A stretch of 64,000 bases of DNA from Morella rubra (taxonomy: Eukaryota > Streptophyta > Magnoliopsida > Fagales > Myricaceae), in NCBI GenBank assembly GCA_003952965.2, contig CM025850.1, positions 37,668,997 through 37,732,996 of the forward strand, read 5' to 3'. The notes below the pieces were generated by a model. That model had not been told where the DNA came from and searched no databases. It was given only the letters and a program-made list of their open reading frames with translations. The translations under genes were made by a program, and so were the position numbers. Of this stretch, positions 22,701-34,602 are shown one piece after another (the first letter of the stretch is position 1; every line of letters starts with the position of its first letter).

Positions 22701-25700
22701 TCACTTTGATCTCTCTAATGCCAAATCAAGTAGCATGCGAAAGAACTGGCGAGGGTACATGGGTGGTTCCTCTGCTAGTGCCTGAGATATTCACGGATCT
22801 TAGTTAGAAAATGCCCATAATAGTATATTCTTGTGCAGCGTGCATGAAAAATTGACTCGCGACTGTTTTAACATAGATCTATCACTTGGATTCTAAAAAG
22901 ATTCATCTTTCTGCAGTGCATGTGAAATATACCCCTTGTGCTGAATGCTCCACCTTTGCAACTTGTGGTTCAAATGCAATTACTGGTACCAATTACCAGT
23001 GGAAATTCAAACGAATGATGGTCATGTGGATCTAAATAGACACGCCTTCTCCCCCAAACCAACACCAATGAGAGAGACAGAGAGAGGTTTACCTGATGAA
23101 TTAGAACAGTGGAAGGTGTCATTCCAGGCACTGTATTGACTTCTATGATCAGCACCTGCAAATAAGAAGTGGGAATAAAAAGATCTCAACAACAATCAAG
23201 CACGACGACTAGAAGGCAGTATCTTTAAGTTGGATAGGGAGCAACAGATATTGAGCCAAGACTAATGATTCCTACCAACATATGACCTTAACCATCTAGT
23301 ACTTCCTCAGACCGAAAGACACAACAAAGAACCTAATAAAATTCCCTCTATAGGAGTTTGATATGCCCCTTAAGTCCATGTTCATGCACACCAAGGAATA
23401 TAGGTTCTTCCAATCCAAGCTGGATGAACATGTAAGATTTTTGTAAGTATGACAAGAATAAGTTGTGCCCAAGCGTCGAAGAAGGTCATAACATTTTCAC
23501 TTCAAAAAATAAGCTGATAAATGTGTCCACGTTGATGCTATGGAGAAGGGCAAAGGGCAAAGGAGAAAGCATGTCCTGTGACGTAATGAAATCAACATAC
23601 CTCGCCACTGTCAACATTGACAAATGCATCAATTCTTGAAAATCCTTCCAGTTGCAGAGTGTTTGCAATCAGTTCAATATGCTCTTTACATCTTTCCAAG
23701 GCCTTTTTACTGATCCAAGGTGCCAAAGAAAAAACAGAAAGTCAGTCCAAGTCAGTATAAAGATAATGGAAGAGAGGAAATTAGTAGGCATGACATGGTG
23801 AGATTTGTTACAAAACAAAAAAAAATTGACAGAGCTCTGCTAACAGGTGACACAGGAAGGTAAGAGCTCTTAACCGTGCCTTGATTATACATCCTGACAG
23901 CAAGTCCCGAAAATCAAGTCAAACAGAAGATTACAAACATTCACCAAAAAGACAAAAAGCCACATCAAACTTTTATAATGATAAAAATGCAAATGTTCGA
24001 AGTACACAATTTTGGGACAATATGTTCCTTTAAAAATGGCCGAATAAATATGGACTCGAAGAAAATAATATGAATAAACACACGTCAATACAAAGAAAAC
24101 ATAAGTCTCACAGAAAGCAAATCCCCTTAAAAAATCTAGAAGATATCTAGAAGTGCTAAACTCCACCAACTAACTGAAGCAATGAGATAACATGAGCTAT
24201 GCAAGTCCTTGAAGATATATGGTACAATCTGACAGCCATGAAGCACTCAATTTAAAAAGGATAAAGAGTTAACAAACCTAATAATAGACATTGGGGGTGG
24301 GGTAAGATTGATGCCGGTCCCACCTGTCAAGCAAGTAATATCTGCATGAGGCACAAAGGTGCTACTTTATGGAGATAAAAAGCTGCACTTGCAACAGATT
24401 GTTAAAATGTCTGTATAATTCAAAACAAGAAAGTATCATTCTGTCACATATTTATTTCTCAAATTCCCTTGAACACTGTCCTTGAATTATCAAAATTTGT
24501 GCAGTATCAATAATGTGAAGAGAGGGGTGCTTCATCCAGACTGGTTAAGTTAGTCAACTCGCTTAATTGTTATTATCTTACATTTATATGCTTTGAACAT
24601 TGGCTCAAAAGTTATGCAACATCATGCAAAGACCGATCAATTCATGATTAACAATATGGAAGCAGTAAACAGGAAGAAAGCATGAACAGTAGTGTCCTTC
24701 TAGGTTTTAATTAATGCAATAATGAACAAGTACAAGCAAATACTTACCTTGGAATTTCTCCTCAAGTGACAAGATATCACCACTTTCCTTGACAGTCACA
24801 CTAGGACTCAGCGAGTGCATTGATCCACATTTTCCTACTACACCAACAGTTACTTCCACCCATCTACTGTGTCCTTTCCACATAAGGCGGTGCCCATTTT
24901 CATTTGTGGCTTTGGATGAAACTATTATCTCATCTGTCTCAATAAAAGGTTCAAAGATCACTAGATTTGGAGAAGGGTTTGGCATCTCAATTGTTCCATG
25001 CGCCTGTATATTTATCAACAGGAAAAATATACAGTGCACAAAGTTAGAAGTCTGATAATGGCTTATTAAATGATTCACGGAAATTATAATTACTTAGTAT
25101 GCCACACACAATGAAGATTTGCATTTTCCTCCCTATTACAAATTGATGATACCCGCCACTTAGGTGAAGAAGAATCAACAAACTCTGTACTTTTGAATAT
25201 GATATGTAACAAAATGGTGGTTTTATTTGATAACTTTAGAGATAAGCTAAAATGTCAAAGAATATTATACAAGATACTTTTGAATTATCAATTTCTTCAT
25301 TTTTATTTCCAGACTTACACCTCCAAAACGAGGTGTAATGCTTGCCTCAGACACATACCGCTTTCTAACTTTCTCATTTCCTTTCCAAGGATTTGTTAGC
25401 AAGTTACTTGGCAAAATTGTTGGCCAAACAAAGAGTGAATGCGTTGGATATTGACATGGTTGAATCCTATTGGAGACATAGATAGCAGTATCAACTTCTA
25501 CTCATGGAAGATACTCTTGAGACCAAAAGGACTTTTTATGGATTTTTTTTTTTTTTTTTTTGGGGTGGGGGGAGTGCAGGAATCATTGTACCTACCTTTG
25601 AGAAACTATTTGAAGGAATCCGTGGAAGGCAATCCTCCAGTGCCTTCACATACACTGCAAGGTCATTGGCACAACTACATGAACAAAAAAAATTTAGCAC

Positions 25701-27512
25701 CATATGCATGAAAACTGTATGAAAAAACCCACTGCACGCATAATATGCAAATTCATTTGAACAAGTGACATGCATGCCAACAGTTCAATCATCACTGACA
25801 CCTGAAAAATGTGATCCACAAGGCATATAACCTACCATAATCTTGCAACCCCAGTAGAGCATCCATCTCGTGCTGGTTTAACACATAATGTTTCACACTG
25901 AAGCTTTGAGGTCAAATCATGCCATATATCCACAGTGGGAATGTTCAGGAGATCCTCTTTTTTCCGCACATCATTATTTATGGTAAGAACTCCCCTGGTT
26001 GCAAGCTGTACATGTAAAGACACCTAATACATGCTTAAGAAGAAAACATGCAAACCATACTGAGGGATACAGATATCACTACAGCACCACTCGCATTTAA
26101 GAAGATAAGTTGCCATACATGGTTAAGAGCAAGAGATGTTGCAACTTTATCCATACAAGTCTTTGAAGGAATCACTCCAGGGCCTACAGTTGAAAAAGAA
26201 AAGGTAAAATGAGAAATTGATACAATGGGTAAGCATATCCTCCTTGCAACAATTGTCAACATGAAAATACCTGTATATGAAATCCCTTCAGCTTCCAACA
26301 AAGCCTGAAGCGTACCATCTTCGCCAATGCCTCCATGCACTACAATAGATAATAGATAGAACTCAAGAAGATTAAAGTGCTAAAACACAGTACATGTGAC
26401 GATCCCTATTAAGTGAGATGCATATAGTTTCATTCACTTTAGGTCGAGAACAACAGAGGTAAGAGAACTCCTGCAAGGGTTCATAAAGATATTCTGTTTG
26501 ATGAAGTACTGTCCATGTACTGGCTGTAGAATAATAATGTATTGGGAGATCTTCACTTTAGCCCAACTTACATCAAAATATCAAAAAGAGGCCCAAACTA
26601 CCAAAGTCGATCACATTTAACTCCAAAACTATTCAAAATTCATCAATGTTCGCCCTGTTATAGGATCCAACCGTCAATATTGTGCCACGTAGCCTATTTT
26701 CTACATATTTCAACCATTGGATCCTATGACAGGGTGAACGTTGATGCATTTTGATACTCTAAAGCCATGAATCATGCATTAGAAGTTAGTTATCATGCAT
26801 TGACATGAAGGAAACAAAGTCGAACGAAATATTCTATCATTAGAAAGCAAATGGTAACAATACCTGCGATAAAAACAGTTGCCTGAAGTTCCTTGGCGTG
26901 CTTGATCCATTGCTCCACAGAAAATTGCATAGGTTGTTCATCCGCAATATCAAATCCTGTAAACCAATCATGTTTTGCTAAACCTTCCATGAGATCATTT
27001 ATCACCCTGTTCCGAAACTGAGATGTCAGTGCAGCCCGAGCTGGTTCAATTGCCTCTATGCATGCAGCAATCACTTCCTCTGTCGTGTGTCTTAGCACCA
27101 GAGAATAACTGTTGACAGAGAAACCAATTTACCACTTTGAACTTTGTACAACAAAATGTATAAAAAGCAACAGAATTGCCACACCAACCTATGCATTCTT
27201 TTAAAAATTACCACAGCTTGATGATGTGAAAGTCATCTATATCTGTCTCAGCCATGTTCTATCAATTTTATACATTTATGCTACTACTTCTGGAACCAAA
27301 AGTCTTATACATTAGTGCTCTCATGGACTGCCTGATTTGATTCAATACAAAAAGTGGATCAACCATGCAATGCAACGTGCTATTTTGGGTGATGGCAACT
27401 TCAGAATATATGACTACAGAATAACAAATGCACAAGCTGTCAATGCATGCAAATATCTTTAAACCATGGACAGCCATAGGCGATCGATACTTATTTCTTT
27501 CCTCTCTGTCCT

Positions 27513-27548
<36 letters not shown>

Positions 27549-30500
27549 AATACCAACACTTACGGTAATGACCATACTGTTCTGGAGCCCACATCAATTG
27601 CGCCATTGTTTGAATCATTGCTAAAGTAAGTTTCACTTGTGGCGGCAAGTATGCATGGCGTTACTTCAAGCTGTAGGCAACAAAATTGCCAACTTAGATA
27701 TTATATCATAATTGGGAATGCAAGTTACCTACAACTGAATACTTTGAAGCACAAGTCACTAACTAATGACCAAGAACAATTTCAAGGGAATTCATAGCCT
27801 AGCCTGCAAAAATTCCCTTTCATGCAGACTCATAACATATGTAACATTTTGTTCATAAATCCCTCTGAAACATCTTATCGATTTTGCACCTATACCAGAT
27901 GTAAGGATGACAAGTCAAGCAAATGTGAAAAAATTTCAAGGTAGTATAAAAATTTGTATAAAAGTCAAGTTCAATGCTTACTAGTGTATCATGCCTACAG
28001 AGTCTAAAATACAAAAAGAAAAAATCTAAAAGATCTACACTTCAGCACTTGCACAACCAAATCACAAGGTAAGCTGTAACACTTCACAGAACAACATCCT
28101 TCTCGATGATACTTACGTCATCAAAAGCTTGCAAGTTGAGCCAAACATTTGTTCCACTCATAAGTGATACTTGCCGCTCAGATGTGTCCCCTCCAAAAAT
28201 GACAAAAACTTTGCGCTTTGTTCTGTTGGAAAATAGTTCATTAATCTGAGAGGATTTTGATCTTCTGGGCAAATGACTTGATCCACTACAGAATGATGCA
28301 AGGCTGGGAAACCGAATGCAAGCACGGTAAATAATGGTCCGAAGAATGTTTGAATGAGAAAATCCAACCTGGATATTGGAGAGGGTGACTTCTTTGAGGT
28401 TAAGTAGCAGCATGAGAAACATTATTAACACAGTGACCTAAGCTGTCATAATGTCACAAATGCACAGAATTATCTTAAGAATTACCTTCTTCTTTTAGGA
28501 TAAGTATCTTAAGAATTACCTTTGAAGCTTGCTGAAATAAAAAGCTGGTCTGCTCCATTCCGCTGATCTGATATGTATAACAAAAAGCATTATTTGGAAC
28601 ACCAATGAAGTATCAATAATGGGGATGAAACTGCAAGGATAATTAGACACCCAACATACCAGGTTAATATCGGTGAATATTACGTTCCCCGATTCCGTCC
28701 GTCCAAATTTGCTGTTGGAAGACAACAGCATATGAACAGAATTAGGCAAAAACCATCCATCAATTCGAGCAAAATCACGTAGGCCAAGCCTTTGGAATAG
28801 CAAAGACGCTCCTTCTCGGATGCTTTCAATTACGTTTATAGGAAAACGAGGTGGAGTGTGATATGCAACCTGTGGAGTAGGGATAAAGTTCTGACTATTA
28901 GAAAGATAAATAAGGAGTATGAAAGGATGGAAAGCATTATCTCATCATATAGTCTAACTTACAAAATATTAATGGCATAAATCCCATTAATGTGCAAGTG
29001 CTTCCAAGCATTCTGTATACAAAAAAATGCATGTGTATCCGTGACAGTATGATGCACCACTGCTGTACCTGCTGTGTTGGAAGATACTTCCTTCGGTAAT
29101 TAAAAATTGCATCCTTTTCTTTTGCATCACCACTGCCATGGAATCGAAGCTCCACCTGGTAATTTTAAACACAGTATTAAACTGACAATATCTGTTGGGC
29201 CATAATTAATGGGCTACGGTAAATAGTAACAATAGTTTCAGCTATAAAATCTAAATATTTCCGTGCTTCCACAAATTATTTTTACTTGCACAGGAAGAGC
29301 AATTATCTCAAAATCAATGTTCAAAACTAGCCATTACTACACTTGATATTTTGACTTTTAAGCTTACTTCATATTCATAGAGTTCTTTGTTTCTGATACA
29401 AAAAAATTTTAGTCCATAGCCAGAGGTAAAAGTTCATTTTTCAACCTTCATGTGTTAACTCGTTTTGGGAATATAACTAAAGAATAAAAAGATGTCATTT
29501 TTTTTTTATCAATTTTCTCCAAGAATATTACACAAGTATAAAAGATTAGTCAACCCAATGAGTAGAAGCACCATAGAGGTTACAGGAAAATTTCTTACAA
29601 CTAACTTATAGATACAACTAAGCATTTGATACACTTTTAATTTCATGATACAGAGCACTAAGGCATAGCATTTTTCTTTTAGTAACCAATTTATAGTAAG
29701 TCCAACTAGTTAACATGTCCTCCTTTGTTTCTTTTTTCTTTCTCCTGTCTTTTCAGAGATCAGCATATAATTTCTGTTCACTGTATGTTGCATCCTAAAT
29801 GATCAAGTGTTGGTTAGGCATTACTCCAAAATGAATCAGATGAAACACTGAGAGAGCTCATACCTCAGTTGGCAATAGTACAACAGGATGGCAATGCAAA
29901 CCAGAGCCCACATCAAGTACAATGGCGGTAAACTCACTTCCTCCTTCAAGAAACATCTCAACAAGCACTCTATCGTCAATTCCCTGTAAACAATTGGGAA
30001 GACCAAAATTTGCAGCCATGTCACGAAGAAAACTTAATATGGTAATCAGTTTCAACATTTTCAACTAAGCTGGCAAATTTTAGACCAATCCTCAAAGTCA
30101 AATCTAAAAAACCCAGCATACCTCTGAAACAATTTCCTTAGCTTTTGCCAAAGAATCATGTACACCATATGCAACCTTAACACCAATGCTTGATCCAGCT
30201 CTTGCTGGTTTTACCTGAAATGGTAAGAGAAAGAAGCTCAATACATCACAAACTTCTACAAACAACATGAAAAATTTCTTACCACAACTTTCCCCGAGTA
30301 ATGGTTCAACTGATTTCTAGCAAACCACTTTGACAACTCAGAATCGTTCTTTTCACTTGCCTAAAACAAAATCCACAAGTCAGCAGAGCCAAAGAGTATG
30401 AAAATTCAACGAACTTAAAAGCTGAAAGAACCACTCAAGTCGGGTTCGTATTGCCGAAAGATAGCAAGTAAAAATTAGAAGTAGACAGTAAGCAGAAACT

Positions 30501-33500
30501 GCAAACAATGAGCCTCTACCATCCACTAAACAGTAAGAAGGGGCGCAACCATTCCATGACCCAAAACAACAAAAAATTAGTAATAACTTGTATCCAGAAA
30601 TATTACGCCACTGCTTTGGAGCTTACCATATCAAGAGAAGCTCTATGAGCAATATATTCCCTAGGATGTACGCAGCATCCAAAGGCTTTGTTTATTTGTC
30701 GCTAAAGGTATTAGGTATACTTATGGCAGTATACATAAATCATCAAACATATGTCCTTGAAAGAAATGGCATGGCTTTGTTACAGAAATATTATACATGT
30801 AGTACTGAACAGATATGTAATCATTTGTGCTACCACACATGAAAAAGTACGACTAGATATCCACAGATAGAACTTGGATGAGAAAAAACCTGCACTAAAA
30901 AACTAGGTACTGTTGCAAATCCCTGTTTGCTGAGCTCCAAGGAGGCATCATACTGCCAATTATTCATGACACCAGTGGTTAGTGTTTTTCCTAACAAAAA
31001 GTGAACAATAGCGGCACAAGTAACATTAAGGGTATAGGAAAGAAAGGCAAAGATATTATTTTGTACTTGGTATTGCAAATCGATGATAATTCTGCTGGAC
31101 CTACATATTTAAGGCTATTAGCTCCATATTGCTAGTGCATCATGAAACAATTTGCATAGATGAATATTAAAGAGGTTCATATATCAGCCTAATTTCAATG
31201 ACTTGCGCATCCCCAAACAAACATTGAAGCTATTGTAAACTCTGTTTCTAAGCGGTGCAGAAGCTGATCATACTGCCATTTATTCAACACCGTGGTTAGT
31301 GTTTCAAGGCTGCAATATAACCATCAGGGTTTTAGGATGATAATTCTGCACCTACATCTCTGATCTTGATTAGGGAGGGTCCATATTGCCCCCATGCATA
31401 GATGAATATTAAAGAGGTTCATATATCAGCCTAATTTCAACGACATGTGCATCCCCAAATAAACATTGAAGCTATTTTACACTCTGTTTCTACCACAGCA
31501 GAAGTATAATTGTCTGACTTGATTCCACAAGAAACATGTGTCAAATGGCATCATCAAGCCTCAAGGTGCTGCAAATTACATGGAGGTTTTAGATTTATAC
31601 TTCCTATTAGGATCCCTACATGCCCTGTTAGAATTGGTTCCCTTCAACAGCTAGCAACTTTAAGATCCCCTACATATGATGCATAAGCAGACACGAACCC
31701 ATTTTGAAGCTCAATTACAAAAGAATGCATCAAAAAATTATGTATGAACAGAATCACTTTTAACAAGATCAAAGAGTTTCTTTTACCTTGTCAAATGCCT
31801 GGAGACATTCATTTGATCCTGTGCCCACAAATGGAATACCGTATTCTTCCAAGAGCCCCTGGAAATACGTCACACGTTATTCACATCCTGTCAATCGATT
31901 ACTACTTCAAAAACATTTGAGAGAGAGAGAGAGTCTATTGATATATGTACTTTTGATAGTGTGTTTGAGATTTCAAGGGCTATGACACACTAAACCTGAA
32001 TGCCACCATCTTCACCAAATCTGCCATGTATAGCAGGGAACACTATGTCCACAGATGCAGCAAGATGTTCTGCAAATTCAGACAAAGACCGGAAACCTTG
32101 GGCGAGGCTGCAAAACCAGTACAATCAGCCATCATAAAATTTCAGCCACATACAGAAAATAAATACTGTAATTTAAACAGCTACCTTACTTTTCAAGTTT
32201 AAAATCGAAATCAGCAGGAGTGTTCGAGTATGCCTGCAAATGTAATATAGACAGAGAGTTAAACGACAAGTATATATCAAGAAGGATTTTGCACAAGTAT
32301 GACAATATGTTTTCTGCTCATGTGCATGTTGTGAGACAAAAAATAAAATAAATGAGCAAAAGAGCCACCAATCCATTTTGAATGGAAATATTCACTTGAA
32401 AGCAACTAACTCAATAACAGATCCCTGGATTAAAAACCAACTTAAGCCATGCGTATAGTTCCATGAGCAAGAAAATACAACCAAAAGCAAAGTCCAGCTA
32501 CAACCAAAGGCAGATGGATAAAAAACCTTCAGCACAAACTCCTCTTGAAGCAGAGAAAATAGGCTATAAATTGAAGTATTTGTCATCAACTCCATCACAA
32601 ATATGATCAGCCTTGATCAATACATTAACAAGGAGAATCACCAGAAGATCCCATATCATTAGACCTACAATCAATCCAGATCATCTCTTGAACTGGATCC
32701 AGAAGTTTAAATCCCAGTCACATGTTCTGATTTCTGAAGGCCATATAGGTTCAAGACTTTCCCAGGCACAATTCTAACCCATGTATTAGTGTGTTATCTC
32801 TAGTTGTGCGTAAGGGTTCCTATGTGAAGATCCGACTATACAATCTTGCAACCCTAGTACAAAATGAGCAATAATGTTCCCATTCGAATTTTCCTCAAAT
32901 TAACTAACACTTTAAGCCCAATACTGACCACAATTCATAAGTGATCAAGAAGGTGCAGTAGGTTTGGAAAAATAAACATAGGACAAACCTGAGATGAGGA
33001 TATTGCATATGCGTTGAGATTGCAATCAATGTAATAGCAACTCACGTGCAAATCTTCTCCCTGGTACAAAATGAAACAAGACAACGAATCACGCATCTAG
33101 CAAACCAACTTCAGACTGAGACTCCTTTTCGTTTCCAAGGACAGATGAAATGAGCGGGAAAAGCATTAGACCAAAAATAAAAAACTGATGAAATCAAGTC
33201 TTAAATTGAAGTTACGTAGTTCTTCCTTTACCTAGGAGCCAAGAAAGACATCAAGTTCCTATTCCTTTTCTCTTCCAACTAATTTCTCTCGAACAAAACG
33301 GAGTGTCACCAAAACACACGAATAGACTCTAAACACGATTCTCTGCATTCTCTATGTGTCCGTATAGCATTGGATTCCGGCAGTACAATATACATTACGT
33401 GTATTTTTTTTTATGCATATACAGGCCAAAAGCAAAAAGCCAAAGATACCTGTATATGATCAAGAACCGATCTCGCAGAGTTAAGCGAAATTCCACGCTC

Positions 33501-33782
33501 CGCGGATGGACCTCCACAAATGAGCCCCACTCTCAGAACCCTACCTCTCTCCTCAGCCCTATCTTCCTTCTCTACAACACGATCATCCACAACCTCCGCG
33601 GTGGCTCGTGCAACTCCAAAACCAGACCGTCGGGCCTGCGAGTAGCCATCCGACTTATTACTCAGTCTCACGAAGTTCGGGGAGAGGACAAACGACTTCT
33701 GAGCAGTAAAGAGAGTCTGCATGTCGTTCTGTAGCTTCTTGCGAAGCAAGGCGAGGTTCGAGCTGTGAGCGATTGAAGCCAT
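22701..33782 (-). CDS. DDL: Plastid D-alanine-D-alanine ligase family protein, two fused Ddl units (24 exons)
   Basis: ATP-grasp ligase family that joins two D-alanines for peptidoglycan; plant homologues are plastid-targeted. Exons (minus order): 33782-33450, 33060-32989, 32233-32190, 32107-31996, 31858-31787, 30952-30890, 30360-30283, 30214-30122, 29983-29864, 29155-29069, 28869-28660, 28567-28520, 28368-28117, 27670-27564, 27108-26864, 26339-26271, 26183-26119, 26005-25836, 25674-25596, 25003-24748, 24323-24278, 23709-23601, 23155-23093, 22781-22701. All junctions are GT-AG and in frame: 957 residues. Residues 1-65 look like a transit peptide. Unit 1: GGPSAERGISL (90-100), HGRFGEDGG (177-185), VKPARAGSSIG (259-269), RID (393-395), TDIN (424-427). 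Unit 2: GGDTSERQVSL (503-513), HGGIGEDGTLQ (647-657), VKPARDGCSTGV (732-743), metal ligands Asp901, Glu915 and Asn917 in RID and EVNTVPGM. Unit 2 keeps the canonical metal triad; unit 1 has Asp for Glu and lacks the PGMT turn. Confidence 0.95.
26635..26752. repeat. Fold-back (MITE-like) repeat in Ddl intron 15
   Basis: A 40-base arm at 26635-26674 is nearly the reverse complement of 26713-26752, with about five mismatches and a 38-base loop. It lies between exons 15 and 16 of the Ddl gene. This may be the core of a longer miniature transposon spanning roughly 26540-26765, but outer ends and a target duplication were not resolved. Confidence 0.7.
27514..27543. repeat. (GA)n microsatellite beside a splice donor
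   Basis: About 15 GA units lie only some 20 bases downstream, in transcript direction, of the exon 14 donor of the Ddl gene. In the transcript this reads as a CU-rich tract just inside intron 14. Confidence 0.85.
30945..31503. repeat. Diverged tandem duplication in Ddl intron 5, including part of exon 6
   Basis: Copy A (about 30945-31262) contains the exon 6 acceptor. Copy B (about 31263-31503) repeats the same landmarks in order: CATACTGCCA, GTGGTTAGTGTTT, GATGATAATTCTGC, then a long block starting ATAGATGAATATTAAAGAGG that is about 90% alike. Copy B carries an exon 6 remnant reading YDQLLH where true exon 6 reads YDASLEL, and it is not open as a full exon. Confidence 0.75.
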
Positions 33783-34602
33783 CGTAGAAGGGGGAGCTAC
33801 GATTTCTGAGAAAATTAGATGATCGGCGAAAAGCGTAGGGGGTGGTACAGAGAATCTGTGAAGCTTGATTCGGAAGTACTTTTAGTAGAGCTGTAAAGAA
33901 GTGAGCGAACGGTCGAGGTGAAGGTGGTGGTTCCCTTCCATTTTCTCTTGATTAAACAAATTGTTTCAACGGCAGAGTAGCGCCAAATCTTGGAACAGTG
34001 TGTCTTTCTCATGGGTCGTTGGTGCGCGTGGCTTTTCTGGCTGGATGTATATATTCCCGTAATGGACAATTAATTTAAGCACTGTAAAATGTAAACGACG
34101 AATCGTTTTGGCTCTTTATACAGTTATAAAGACCATCAACGACTAACTATTTTAAGATTTTTATCATTTATAGTATAAATACAGCGAACATATTAGAAAC
34201 CATTCTAAACTATTTTGAAATAGCCTCAACGTGATAAACTAATTACTATATCCATCAGGAAAAAAAAAACCCTAAACTAGTATTTTCATTTTTTTTTTTT
34301 ATCAATTATTATTATCTTCTTGACATATCTTCTTTGTCAAGAAATTGAACCATGACAGTTGAACTCCATTGTAAGACTCATAGTACTCATAATTTTACAT
34401 GAGCAACATTGAATTAAATAATATAATATCAACCTGTTGTATCTATTTCTCGTCAAATTACACCAAACAATTTGAATAGTAAATTACAAAAGATCCTAAT
34501 TCCTTATTCTTAGCCATAGTTTGAAGTTCACTTGCCCCTAAGCTGTCGGGAAATAATCTCTTAACAAAAATTTATTAATATTTTATATTTAAATACAACA
34601 TT
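33783..34602. other. Intergenic region: Ddl promoter and alpha-SNAP 3' flank
   Basis: Short AT-rich interval between the Ddl start codon and the tandem repeat holding the alpha-SNAP last exon. It should contain the Ddl promoter and leader. No other gene is supported. Confidence 0.5.
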
